Assembly: GCA_006503475.1 (NCBI GenBank) | Contig: RSEH01000331.1 | Span: forward strand, 1 to 45,167 | Reading direction: 5' to 3' | From: Stentor roeselii | Lineage: Eukaryota; Ciliophora; Heterotrichea; Heterotrichida; Stentoridae | DNA: 45,167 bases | Shown: positions 16,916 through 26,434 of the stretch, in pieces | How the letters are laid out: every line of letters begins with the position of its first letter | Position numbering within the stretch: the stretch's first letter is position 1 | Translations under genes and position numbers: made by a program | Notes under the pieces: generated by a model | What the model was told of the DNA's origin: nothing | The model's input: the letters and a program-made list of their open reading frames with translations, nothing else | Databases searched by the model: none

Positions 16916-19174
16916 TTAATGTTGCAGACTAGTGTTTAAAAAGTTTCTGTTCCTTCTACTCAATCTCGGAAATTCAGAATCTGCTGAAGCATCGAATCTC
17001 GGAGTTTGTAATGTGAAACCATTTGTAGGAACACTGAGAGGTCTGATTCTGATGTTTGATGCTGTTTTGCATCTTGCATTTTTCACCTCTTCTAAGACTG
17101 AACTCACTTGAATGGATTTTCCAACTGCTCCGAGTCCTTTTAAAAGTAGTCCCTGAGCTTCTAGAAGCTCTTTTCGCGTAAAAAGACATTCTTTGTATGT
17201 GATTGATGAGGGTGCATAAGCCAGACAAGCGATTTTAAAAGCATTTATCACAACTGAAGCCTGTCCAGTGCAACTAAGACACTGTTTATCAATAGAAACA
17301 ACAGCTTTCACAGGCCTATTTTTACATTCCCTACATTCCCTATAATCCTTAACCTCCCTCGCATCCTTGCCTTCTTTATACCCCATAAGTGCAATACTTT
17401 CCCTATCAACTTCATCCTGCTGAGCCAAAGTATTAAACATTTTAAGACTTTCCACAATATTTTCAAAGTTCGCAAAAACTTCTTCAACCTTCAAGTTAAC
17501 ACTTTCAAATCTTTTTTCAACCATTTCAAACCTGCTGATCAAATTCTTTATTTCAGCATTAAAGTCACTTTGGTCTCTTTTCCTCATAGTGATAGCTGAG
17601 GTGCATTCAGCAAGTGCCTGATTCATAATAATTTCAAGTTCCTTCAAATTTTTAATTCCTTCAACAGACGATTTCTGAATAGCATCCATTGCACAGTCAT
17701 GTTTTTGCCTAGTCTCTTCTTTTAACTCATTGATATTTTTATAAATAGTATCATTTTCATCATTTTGAGCCATTTTCATCTCTTCCACAACTGCCAAGAC
17801 ATTATTTTTCGCTTCTAATATGAAAGGATGATAATCAATCTGAGGTCCATAAGAACTATCAAAGTCGCTATCATCCGCTTGTTTCTCTTCAATCTCAACA
17901 TCTCCTCCAATAAGCGAGTTAAACCTTGCAATCTGCAATTGATCCTTAATAACCTCATAATCCCTCAAGTTAATCACTTCACTTCTCCTGATCTGTCTAT
18001 TGACTGAATGCGTGATGGACACTTCTGAATTAAAATTATTCCTGCTTCCATCGTCACTTCTAGGTGAAGACTCTTCAGCGATCTCTCCTAAAGGAATGTC
18101 AAGTTTCGCTGAGTCTCTTCTCGGCTTAGCCTTGTCATCCTCGCCTTCACGTTTAACAACAAAAACAGTTCTTTGCTTTGTCCTCTTCCTGTTGCCTCTT
18201 CGAAATTCATTACTTTCATCATTTTTCTCAGGTAAAGGAATCATTAAAATTTCCTCTGCCTTTGCCCTGCTATTCTCCAGCATTTCCTTAAGTTCCGGGT
18301 TGATCACAGCTTCATTCACAAGAGCCAGTTGGACTTTTTCCACCCTTGCCAAGTCATATCTCTGGAAAGGGTCAGAAATAACTGAAAAAAGCGTCTCAGC
18401 GATCATCAGACGGTTGCGAACAGGGACTTCCGAATTAATCAATTCTAAGATTTTTCTATCAGCGACTTGTGAATCGTTCATAGTTTTAATAGCGAGAAGT
18501 CTCAATTTTTCAATTGAATCATAAACGTTTTTTTTTAAGAATTTGTAACTGTTTCGAATTTCTTTCGCTTTTTTTGATAAGTCTTCAGTTGACCTCCAAG
18601 TGGTTTGGACTTGAGTCGTGTTGTCTCCTAATTCTCGTGCAAGGGTCTGAAGGTTTTTCTCGAATTGTGTCATTTGGACCTGTTGATGCAAAATCTGGTT
18701 ATTGATAGTTTGGATTTTATCAGAAAATTCAGCTCTGAAGTACTCAAGTTTTTCTTCTGCAAGAGTTTTTGAAGTGTTTAAAGCGTAGCTTAGAGTTGTG
18801 ATGTCATTTCGAAGAACGTCTTTCAACCGGTCAAATACGTTCAAGTATTCCTCGAAGTTAATGATTTTAGATGAAAAAGTACTCACTTCGGCTTTGATCT
18901 CTTCTCGGTCTCGGTTGAACCTTACGTCCATGAGGCGGATAAGTGAATCATATTCCAGGACTTTCTTGGAAAGTTCATCAACTGTTGAGATCTTTCTGGC
19001 GTATTTGCTGATGTTTGAGTCTAAATCGTCAATTCGAGTTGAAAGGACTTCATTATTTTTCGAGATTCGGTCAACGGCTTCTTTGTTTTCGATGACTCTT
19101 CGGACAGTCGGCTCGAGGACGTCTTTGATGAGAGCTCTTACTTTGGTTTCGATGCTGAACCAAATATCTTCCAT
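16916..19174 (-). CDS. Large coiled-coil protein with a Cys-containing C-terminal segment
   Basis: A 752-residue protein. Residues 1-260 and about 455-600 are heptad-rich coils. The middle (about 330-400) is charged and disordered, with RRGNRKRTKQRT and acidic Ser-rich linkers. Near 615-645, CRECKNRPVKAV then QCLSC form two C-x2-C pairs that may bind one zinc ion. The C-terminus is basic and Ser-rich (FPRLSRRNRNFLN). No family is recognised. The architecture is common among ciliate cytoskeletal or cortical proteins (inference). Its ATG is 16 bp from the divergent gene at 19191, which suggests a shared promoter. Confidence 0.85.
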   Translation of the reverse strand: MEDIWFSIETKVRALIKDVLEPTVRRVIENKEAVDRISKNNEVLSTRIDDLDSNISKYARKISTVDELSKKVLEYDSLIRLMDVRFNRDREEIKAEVSTFSSKIINFEEYLNVFDRLKDVLRNDITTLSYALNTSKTLAEEKLEYFRAEFSDKIQTINNQILHQQVQMTQFEKNLQTLARELGDNTTQVQTTWRSTEDLSKKAKEIRNSYKFLKKNVYDSIEKLRLLAIKTMNDSQVADRKILELINSEVPVRNRLMIAETLFSVISDPFQRYDLARVEKVQLALVNEAVINPELKEMLENSRAKAEEILMIPLPEKNDESNEFRRGNRKRTKQRTVFVVKREGEDDKAKPRRDSAKLDIPLGEIAEESSPRSDDGSRNNFNSEVSITHSVNRQIRRSEVINLRDYEVIKDQLQIARFNSLIGGDVEIEEKQADDSDFDSSYGPQIDYHPFILEAKNNVLAVVEEMKMAQNDENDTIYKNINELKEETRQKHDCAMDAIQKSSVEGIKNLKELEIIMNQALAECTSAITMRKRDQSDFNAEIKNLISRFEMVEKRFESVNLKVEEVFANFENIVESLKMFNTLAQQDEVDRESIALMGYKEGKDAREVKDYRECRECKNRPVKAVVSIDKQCLSCTGQASVVINAFKIACLAYAPSSITYKECLFTRKELLEAQGLLLKGLGAVGKSIQVSSVLEEVKNARCKTASNIRIRPLSVPTNGFTLQTPRFDASADSEFPRLSRRNRNFLNTSLQH

Positions 19175-19190
19175 TTAAATATAAATTCGC

Positions 19191-19640
19191 ATGAACTGTC
19201 GAATCAACCCGAAAGAACTTTATCGTCCTTTGCATTCTGTTCCAAGTCGGCCTACATCTAGAAGAGGGTCGTTTTCTACCAAGGGAAACTTTTTTTTAAT
19301 GAATAGAAACATGAAAATACCCTGCTCGAGGGAAAAGGTCTCTGTTAGTAGATGTCCTGGACTTATTATTAAGGTTTGTATGTCTAATCGCCCCGTGATT
19401 TGTGAAGAACATGAAAAAATTAGAAGTAAAACTCCTCAGGATCAGAGGAATCGCTCGTTTAGTTCTGCTTTTCGAAAGCAAAAGTTAGCAGCGGGGCATT
19501 TCAACGGCCTCGAAGGATTAAAAGTAAGATGTAAGAGCATCTCTGCAGCTCCTACTGAACTAAAAGGTTTCAATCGCAAGAAAATGCTAATGGCAGTAAT
19601 TCCAAAAGTTAAAAACTTGAAAGGCTGGATTAATGATTGA
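19191..19640 (+). CDS. Small basic protein, unknown
   Basis: A 149-residue, strongly basic protein (MNCRINPKELYRPLHS, then PSRPTSRRGSF and later KIRSKTPQDQRNRSF), with no membrane segment and no recognised domain. It is probably largely disordered. It is divergent from the coiled-coil gene by 16 bp and sits 20 bp before the STIMATE-family gene on the same strand. Together with the similar basic proteins at 30970 and 36891, it belongs to a class of small Arg/Lys/Ser-rich proteins scattered in the window. Function cannot be inferred. Confidence 0.75.
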   Translation: MNCRINPKELYRPLHSVPSRPTSRRGSFSTKGNFFLMNRNMKIPCSREKVSVSRCPGLIIKVCMSNRPVICEEHEKIRSKTPQDQRNRSFSSAFRKQKLAAGHFNGLEGLKVRCKSISAAPTELKGFNRKKMLMAVIPKVKNLKGWIND

Positions 19641-19660
19641 GGTGTATAAATAACATTATA

Positions 19661-20359
19661 ATGACCTTTTTTAATACAGGAAGTGGAAGTTGCGAATTAC
19701 TGGGTATCCTTGGAATAATAATCCAAGTGGCTCTTGGCCTACTCAGTTTTTCATCTCTCTTAGGTAAGAAGTAGATAGTCAAGAGATACCTCGAAAAAAA
19801 CAGAAGAACTTGGAAAGTCTGGTTCATGGATGTTTCAAAGCAAGGCTTCAGCGCAGGTCTTCTTCACGTTCTCAACCTGTACCTATCAACTTCAGCTAAA
19901 GACGTAGACGCCTGTGTCTGGTACTTCTTGAACTTCTTCATCGACACAGTGGTAGGAATGGGTCTCTGTTATTTGATTCTCCATCTCGTCGAGAGATGTT
20001 TAAGAAATTCTCCAATTTTTAATTTCAAGTCAGGTCATTACGGTGAAAACAACGATGTAGGAATCTGGGCTTATCAAATGTTTATCTGGCTTTCCATAAT
20101 CCTTTTAATGAAGCTTATTATCTGGACGACCATGACTCTTTTTCATCATCCTCTCGAGTATATTGGTGAAATAGTCCTCACTCCTTTTTCATTCAACCCC
20201 GACGTGGAACTGGTCACAGTGATGATCGTGATTCCTTTAATCGTCAACTCAGCGTATTTCTGGATCACTGACAACTTTTTAAAAGCCCATCAAAAAAAAA
20301 TCGTCGAGTCTGAAACTGAGTTGTTGCCTGACCAACAAAAAAACAAGTACTTTTATTAG
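19661..20359 (+). CDS. STIMATE (TMEM110)-family ER membrane protein, one intron
   Basis: Exons 19661-19763 and 19779-20359 give 227 residues. The start MTFFNTGSGSCELLGILG leads into the first membrane helix, IIIQVALGLLSFSSLL. Splicing then gives VKRYLEKNRRTWKVWFMDVS, followed by KQGFSAGLLHVLNLYLS and CVWYFLNFFIDTVVGMGL. The ER-plasma membrane contact family STIMATE/TMEM110 shares the R-x-W-x-x-WFxDxSKQ block, the C-x-x-Y-x-x-N-F-x-x-D-x-x-VG block and a C-terminal IVPxxVNxxxFWxxDN block, here VIPLIVNSAYFWITDNFL. In animals it promotes STIM1-dependent calcium entry. About four to five helices are visible. The tail SETELLPDQQKNKYFY is polar. It ends 6 bp from the convergent kinase stop. Confidence 0.93.
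19764..19778 (+). other. 15-nt intron
   Basis: GTAAGAAGTAGATAG, phase 1, with an in-frame TAG if retained. Splicing creates the conserved STIMATE-family stretch LLVKRYLEKNRRTW, which independently supports the intron. Confidence 0.95.
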
Positions 20360-20365
20360 TAATTA

Positions 20366-21507
20366 TTATAGACGGTTGTTCATCATCAGCCGTTTCTTTA
20401 AAAAGCCTGAAAAATCAGCTGGTTTTGAAATGTTTCTGAAAATCGGCAAGTCCAGCAGGTCCTTCGCTGATAGTCGGTCTTCGGGTAAGACTTGAAGACA
20501 ATGTTGAATCATTTCGTTGAACTTTTCACTTACTTGGTCTTTATTTCTAAGAGATATCCTGCCGTTTATGGTTTTTCGAAGAATGGTTTGAAGAGGGTTT
20601 CGGAAAAAAGGAGGTTCTCCGTCGATCAGCTCGATGCAAACGACGCCGAAAGCCCAGATGTCGACTTTCATATCATAAGGCTGTTCAGTGCAGATCTCAG
20701 GTGCGAGCCAACAAGGAGTTCCTGCGACAGTATTCCTTGACTGATTCTCTAATGTCAGTTGGGCAGCGAAGCCCAAGTCACCAATTTTGATATCTCCTGA
20801 ATAGTTCATAAGAATATTGTCACTTTTAATATCTCGATGAATGCGAAAGTTCGAATGAATGAACTTCAGCCCTTCAAGCACTTCTTTCAATATAAACAAA
20901 GAATAAACCTCTGGGATTGGACTGTTTTTTTTCAATATGCCTGTCAAGCTGAAGTCCATTAACTCTTGAATTATGCAGAACTCGGACTCGTCCTCGCAAA
21001 GAAGATGATGTTGGACAATGTTCGCGTGAGTTGAAAGCTTTGTCAATGCGAACTCTTCTCGGATCTTTTCTTTTTCTTCTTCGTAGTCTAAGTGAAATAG
21101 CTTCGCCGCGAATTCGAGATCTGAATTTTTTTGTCTTACTCGGAATACTCGCCCTGAACCCCCTGAACCGATTTCTTTTAGTTTTATGTAATCGCTCTCG
21201 AAACTTGAGATTGTTGAATAAAGGGCTGAGGCTTTTAATGTTTTGTACTTTTTATTGATTACGGTGGACAGGTTCGGCAAATTTTTAATTTTTTCTTCTT
21301 CCTGTTCCTTCATCTTAACCTCTTCTCTAGAAAGTCTATAAATCTCAAAACAAACTAAACAAATCCTCTCAAATTCTTCAGTAGTTCTATAAACAATCAA
21401 ACACTCTTCACAAAAAAGTTCATCTACTTGACCTTACAACACGTCTTACACCGAGTTCCTCCAATCACAGGAAAAAGCTTCTTGAGACAATTCTTGCATT
21501 TAACCAT
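20366..21507 (-). CDS. STE-like protein kinase with N-terminal FYVE-like zinc finger
   Basis: Joining exon 1 (21438-21507) to exon 2 (20366-21423) across an apparent 14-nt intron gives 375 residues. The N-terminus has four C-x2-C pairs: CKNC (4-7), CKTC (20-23), CEEC (28-31) and CLVC. This is FYVE-like topology, though the basic R(R/K)HHCR motif is reduced to TRCKTC. A short coil follows. The kinase domain (about 102-360) has GSGGSG (109-114), Lys131, HRDIKSDN, DLGF in place of DFG, GTPCWLAPEI and DIWAFGV, so it should be catalytically active. TPCWLAPE is typical of STE20/STE11-like kinases. The start is 9 bp from the divergent ATG at 21517. Confidence 0.88.
21424..21437 (-). other. Apparent 14-nt intron
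   Basis: On the minus strand GTAAGGTCAAGTAG. Only a length of 14 (or 17) restores the frame. The 17-nt option would remove a zinc-ligand Cys, so 14 is preferred. Retention brings an in-frame TAG. Splicing yields CKTCYELFCEEC, completing the zinc-finger pattern. Confidence 0.75.
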
Positions 21508-21516
21508 CTATATTTA

Positions 21517-22023
21517 ATGTCTACGAATACAGGAAAAGGCCGATTCACAGTAATGAGTCTTCCAGAAGGTGACAAAGTCGAGATAATCGTCGACATCTTC
21601 AAATCAAAGCCTTCAGAAGATGAAGACCCCGACTTGAAGTTTTCAATAGAAAAGTCAAAACCAGTCCTTTCCAGAATCCCGACAAGACTATCAAATCGAA
21701 CAGAGCGTCAGGCAGCTTCAATCGACTTATTCCCAGACTCTCAGTTGAAACCTTCAGAGCCTGAGCCTTTACTAAAAAACGAAAGTTTAGCGACTCAAGG
21801 ATGTCTTTCCTTGTTTCACGATTTGATGAAAACGAAGTACATTGAAATGATCAACTTTCACAGAGAAGAAATGCTTGACTACATCAACAATGACCTTGAA
21901 AGACAAGAGAAAATCATGAAAGTCCTTGATGATATCGCCGCTTGGACGAAAGATAACTATCGCCTTGAACAGGAAAATGTTAAATTAAGAAAAATCATCA
22001 TGGATAAAGAACCTTTTAATTAA
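21517..22023 (+). CDS. Small protein with C-terminal coil, unknown
   Basis: A 168-residue protein. The first 100 residues are polar and probably disordered (PSEDEDPDLKFSIEKSKP). The last 65 form helices: LATQGCLSLFHDLMKTKY, then EMLDYINNDLERQEKIMKVL and a coil YRLEQENVKLRKIIM. No membrane segment. Its start codon is only 9 bp from the divergent kinase start, and its stop is 2 bp before the next ATG at 22026. No family is recognised. Confidence 0.85.
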   Translation: MSTNTGKGRFTVMSLPEGDKVEIIVDIFKSKPSEDEDPDLKFSIEKSKPVLSRIPTRLSNRTERQAASIDLFPDSQLKPSEPEPLLKNESLATQGCLSLFHDLMKTKYIEMINFHREEMLDYINNDLERQEKIMKVLDDIAAWTKDNYRLEQENVKLRKIIMDKEPFN

Positions 22024-22025
22024 AT

Positions 22026-22496
22026 ATGAGCAGGAACAGTCAAAGCTCGAAAAGAAGCTTCGTTGTTTGTATTGATGAGGAAGGATTCACTGATAAAAAA
22101 TGTAGGAAGTGCAGAAATCGACTTAGTGTTGAAGAAGTTCAGGTCTTTGCACCGATGGTTAAAGATCTTGAATTACTTTGTCTTAACTGCTATGCCAGGT
22201 AAGGGGTAATTAGCATTGTTGAAGAAAGAAGTAGGAAAAGAAGAAGCAGTGCTGGAAGGAATGAAGGAAAAGTTGTTGTTGATGGACCTGTCGATGCTTT
22301 AACTGAAAAAAGTCATTCAAGGTCTAATCGAAATTCAAGCTTAAAGGAAACTAGACAGTCTTTGAGGAATAAAGTACCTGAAAGGGTTTTTAATGATTTT
22401 CAGCATAATAGGAAAAAAACTGATGTGACTTTGTTTGCTAATGCTTCTTTTAATGGTGGAGTGTTCTTGAATGCTGTTCCTGGACAGTCGATTTAG
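22026..22496 (+). CDS. Small zinc-binding-like protein, one intron
   Basis: The exons 22026-22198 and 22214-22496 give 151 residues. MSRNSQSSKRSF leads into two C-x2-C pairs, KCRKCRNRLSV and LCLNCYAS, 30 residues apart, which could hold one zinc ion. A basic Ser/Arg-rich tail follows (RSRKRRSSAGR, SHSRSNRNSS), ending NAVPGQSI. It starts 2 bp after the previous stop, which is extreme even for this window. A dicistronic message is possible but not shown. No named family. Confidence 0.8.
22199..22213 (+). other. 15-nt intron
   Basis: GTAAGGGGTAATTAG, phase 2; retention gives an immediate in-frame TAA. Splicing links LNCYA to SIVEERSRKRR and opens a 283-nt second exon. Confidence 0.88.
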
Positions 22497-22499
22497 AGG

Positions 22500-23035
22500 T
22501 GTTTTAATAGATAAGAAAAAGGTTTGAATCGATGATTGTTTTTAGTTAAAGATTTTGAAGTTTTATAGAAATAGTAGGTGTTTATAGGTGATTTTAAAAG
22601 TAAGAAAAAGGTTTGAATTGATGATTATTTTTAGTTAAAGGTTTTGAAGTCTTTTGAAAATAGTAGTTTTGGAAAGGTTAGTTTTAAAAGATAAGAAAAG
22701 GTTTGAATGGATGATTATTTTACTTCAAGATTTTTAGTCTTATGAAAATAGTGTTTTTGGAGGTTAGTTTAAAAGATAAGAAAAAGGTTTAAATGGATGA
22801 TTATTTTACTTCAAGATTTTTAGTCTTATGAAAATAGTGTTTTTGGAGGTTAGTTTAAAAGATAAGAAAAAGGTTTAAATGGATGATTATTTTACTTCAA
22901 GATTTTTAGTCTTATGAAAATAGTGTTTTTGGAGGTTAGTTTAAAAGATAAGAAAAAGGTTTAAATGGATGATTATTTTTAGTTAAAGATTTTGAAATCT
23001 TATGAAAATAGTAGTTGTTTAAAGGTTAGCATAGT
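22500..23035. repeat. 86- to 90-bp tandem repeat, six units
   Basis: Units beginning (GA)TAAGAAAAAGGTTT lie near 22510, 22600, 22690, 22775, 22861 and 22947. The last three are exactly 86 bp apart and nearly identical; the first three are more diverged at about 90 bp. The array fills the gap between two convergent genes, ends six bases before the receptor stop, and has no open frame. Confidence 0.9.
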
Positions 23036-23041
23036 TAATAA

Positions 23042-23896
23042 CTAGTGAACAGTTGAAGCATAACTCAACTTTAAACTTGCACAACTAATATCGTCACTAT
23101 TTCCAAACTTTTCTGAATTAATTCTCATAACCTCTCTAACAGGTGTATTCAAAAAGAAAACAACTGCATTATAAAACCCTTGCAAGTTAAAAGATATCCC
23201 ACATATGATAATCATTAAAAGAACAAAGCAATCTTCCGTAAATAGTTCAGCTATTCTAAAAATCAAAAGAGGAAGTTCACAGATTGCAATTATAATTGCA
23301 TAGATCAGACCTCTATTGATAATTATTGCACTAGATGAAAAATTATCGATAATCTTTACTTTTTTGAATATTTTTACCGACATTGACAAGATTACCGTCA
23401 AGTTTGCTATGATCAGAAAGTAAAACATCCCAAATCTCCAGATAGTTCCTGTCAGTCCTGCTTTGAAACTGCATATTCCTGACTGGTTTGAATAACTTTC
23501 AGTTATTAGTGGCAAAAGGAATAAAATCAAAGGAATTCCATATGCGAAAAGAAACCATTTTTTTAGATTTATTGAATAGTTGACCTCTTCAAGAACTACT
23601 ATTTTATATATTGTTCGAGCTATGCATGATGCCCAAACGGCATTTGAAACAGAAAGAGAATTAAATATGTAGGTGTAAATTATGCACATGCTGTTAGTAT
23701 TAATGCTCGTCAAAAGTATTCCAGCAAGTGCTCGTATAGCATCATTCGCTGAGATCAACAGGAGTATTTCAAATGAATAACAAGAGTAAAGCCTTTTGGT
23801 AAATATTACAACTACTACACTGAAACCACCTAGAAAAGACAAGCAAGATGCAACAATGAAAGAATACTCAGCAAAAGTTTCATTCTTGCAATCCAT
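23042..23896 (-). CDS. Seven-helix receptor-like protein, paralogue 1
   Basis: A 284-residue protein with seven hydrophobic segments spread over its length and a short polar tail. Features shared with the two paralogues downstream: the N-terminal MxC..(E/Y)YS, YSCYSFEILLLISANDAIRA across helix 2, WASCIARTIYKIVV in helix 3, LLPLIT..Y....C, IWRF before helix 5, INRGLIYAIIIAICELPLL in helix 6, and LQGFYNAVVFFLN in helix 7. The last motif and overall layout fit cAMP-receptor-like/Git3-type GPCRs of protists. Two cysteines (extracellular loops) could form the usual disulfide. It probably senses an external ligand; coupling partner unknown. Confidence 0.8.
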   Translation of the reverse strand: MDCKNETFAEYSFIVASCLSFLGGFSVVVVIFTKRLYSCYSFEILLLISANDAIRALAGILLTSINTNSMCIIYTYIFNSLSVSNAVWASCIARTIYKIVVLEEVNYSINLKKWFLFAYGIPLILFLLPLITESYSNQSGICSFKAGLTGTIWRFGMFYFLIIANLTVILSMSVKIFKKVKIIDNFSSSAIIINRGLIYAIIIAICELPLLIFRIAELFTEDCFVLLMIIICGISFNLQGFYNAVVFFLNTPVREVMRINSEKFGNSDDISCASLKLSYASTVH

Positions 23897-24286
23897 TTAT
23901 ATATCTCAACTCAATCATATAATTCTGGATTAGGTTAACTTGGAAGACCTGCAATCTCTGTTTTTTATTCAATCTTTCGTTTCTTTTAGAATTTAATCTA
24001 ATAATTTTCAATTTAATAATTTTGCATAATTAGAATCTTAAACTTTCAAAGTTAATAGTGATCCTCTAAAATTAATTTTACTTAAGCTATGAAATCAATT
24101 AAAGATATATTGCCCTTATTATATTATCTTCATATCAGTATTTAAGCCAGTGATATTTAAAATTTTTGTTTTTGAATCATCAGGAAAATGTATATAAATA
24201 AAACTCTTATCAGAATTTTTTTTTCGAATATAAAACAATTACTAATTTATTCTCCTAAGTCTTATGATGATGCCCTATAAATAAGA
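23897..24286. other. Receptor-array spacer 1
   Basis: About 390 bp of AT-rich DNA upstream of the first receptor and downstream of the second. No open frame or repeat stands out. Confidence 0.6.
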
Positions 24287-25144
24287 TTAATTAATTGTAG
24301 AAGCATAACTAAACCTTAACGATTGATAAATAAAATCACTACTATTTCTTGATATTTCAGAGTTTTTTCTCAAAACATCTCTAACTGACCTATTAGAGAA
24401 GAAAACAATTGCATTTAAAAACCCTTGCAGTTGAAAAGAATCCAAAGATATAAAAACGAAAAGCAGAATAATACAATCACTTGAAAATATTTGAGCTATT
24501 CGAAAAGCCAACAGAGGAACTTCACAAATTCCAATAATAATCGCATAAATCAATCCTCTGTTAATAATAATAGAACTTGCAGGAAAATCATCAAATTTTG
24601 ATATTTTTTTGAATATTTTAACAGAAAGCACGAAACTAAACACAAGGTTTACTATTATCAAGAGGTAAGCCATTAGAAATCTCCAAATCGTCCCTATTAA
24701 GTCAGTCTTTAAATCACAAATTCCTGATTTATATGCATAGCTGTTAGTTATTATTGGAAGCAAGCATAGAGAAAAAGGTACACCGTATGTAAAGACTAAC
24801 CAAAAGTTAAAATTTTTTGAAAAAATGTCAACTTCTACTACAACTATTTTGTAAATTGTCCAAGTAATGAAAGATGCGAATGCTGCATTTGATATGGTGA
24901 GTGCATGAGCCATGTAACTGTAAAAAATACAGATGCTGTTGCTTATTTCAATGTTCACGATTAATATTCCAAATATTGCTCTTATCAAATCATTTGCAGA
25001 GATAAACAACAGAATTTTAAAAGAATAGCAAGAGAACATTTTTTTAGTTAGAATTGAAACTAATACTGCAAGACTTCCTACAAGAGATAAGCAAGAGCAT
25101 ACAAGGAATGAGTAATTTTGAAAAGATTCATAGTTGCACTTCAT
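24287..25144 (-). CDS. Seven-helix receptor-like protein, paralogue 2
   Basis: A 285-residue protein colinear with paralogue 1 without visible gaps beyond one or two residues. Shared blocks include YSFLVCSCLSLVGS, CYSFKILLFISANDLIRA, IWRF, SSIIINRGLIYAIIIGICE, and LQGFLNAIVFFSN. Divergence is spread evenly, with loops most changed; the C-terminal tail keeps SLRFSYAST(I/V)(N/H). Seven helices are visible and no signal peptide. The pair is closer to each other than to the third gene. Role as a plasma-membrane receptor is inferred from architecture. Confidence 0.8.
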   Translation of the reverse strand: MKCNYESFQNYSFLVCSCLSLVGSLAVLVSILTKKMFSCYSFKILLFISANDLIRAIFGILIVNIEISNSICIFYSYMAHALTISNAAFASFITWTIYKIVVVEVDIFSKNFNFWLVFTYGVPFSLCLLPIITNSYAYKSGICDLKTDLIGTIWRFLMAYLLIIVNLVFSFVLSVKIFKKISKFDDFPASSIIINRGLIYAIIIGICEVPLLAFRIAQIFSSDCIILLFVFISLDSFQLQGFLNAIVFFSNRSVRDVLRKNSEISRNSSDFIYQSLRFSYASTIN

Positions 25145-26434
25145 TTATATTCCTTTTACTTATCATTGTATCATAGTTCAAGTGTCTTAATTTTTTATGG
25201 AAAGTTTGAGCGTTTTCTATTACAATAGAAGAAATCTTTTGATAATTATAGGAATCTGCAAAAAAAAAAATTATGTTGTATTATTTATGAATTAATTATA
25301 AACTTGCACTTTGATTAATGTTCATTTTGATAGGTTTCAATGATCTTAAGTATTTACATTTGCTTCAAAGACTTTAGTAAATTATAATGAATGTATATTA
25401 TTGAGTAAAGATTTATACTTTGTTGAATATCTTTGACTCACTAAAAGAATGTTAAATGTGTAATTAATATATTTGTTTTCTAGACAAATATGCGGGATAA
25501 TGTTTATGTTCATATAGACTTTTAGATATCGTAAGTGAAATAATAGCGAGAGTGTTTATGAATTAAGCTTTGATTGAAATTAATAATGAGAAAATGTGCT
25601 ACTTAAGTGCTCGATTAGAAGCAATCACTTTTGCAGAGATTTTGATCATGAAAAGAATTATTTGTTATTATAACAGGATTCTGAAAAGGCTAATTAAACT
25701 CATAAGATGTTTATGTGATATAATAAATAAACAGTGTTTTATAATCATTATCAATAAAATATAGATAATAATACTAAAAACGCTGTTTTGTTAGATGAAT
25801 ACAAAATGTTCAAGAACTTTCTATAATCAAATCAATTATCTAAATAAGCAAAAGAATCTCAAAAAAACATGAAATTTAAATTTTTTATACAACTACAGAC
25901 TTTAGTCCCAAACTAGCTTAAAAAGATAGTTATAGAACAATGGAAAAAAAATTTTTGAGTGAACTACATTTGGATCCATTTATATCATCTACTAGCTAAA
26001 ATTAGAGTCTCTCCTTCTACAACTTGCCTCGATGGCTTAATATTAAGTTATTTATGTTGTTTAAAATCTTAAAAGCGATAAGTTAATAGAACTTTGGTAT
26101 TTATTTAAATGAAGTTAGAATATTAAAAGACTTGAAGTTTCAAGAGTTATTACATCAATATTGAACCTTTAAACAAAATGTATTAATTAATTGAAATTCC
26201 TATTTTCAGCAATCTTTCATCTATCAGGTAAAGTCTTTTAAATAACTTTCATCTTGATTTGATTAAAAAATTCTTAATCTGATTCTTTTCGGACATGATT
26301 AAACCAACACAAAAATTTATAAAGAAAATCATCAAAAAATAAAAAAAATCTAAAATATTCAACTCATCAAAAATCCACCCAATCCGACCCTACACCAACA
26401 AGATTGCCAAGCAAATCGAGTGCCATCTTAAATA
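25145..26434. other. Receptor-array spacer 2 (about 1.3 kb)
   Basis: AT-rich, no supported gene. A 64-residue frame at 25570-25764 starts without ATG and is Ile/Lys-rich, as expected by chance. No receptor remnant was recognised, although this is long enough to have held one. Confidence 0.55.

Noticed and set aside
25570-25764. 64-residue frame between receptor genes
   Set aside because: No ATG start, Ile/Lys-rich as expected by chance in AT-rich DNA, and no match to receptor motifs.
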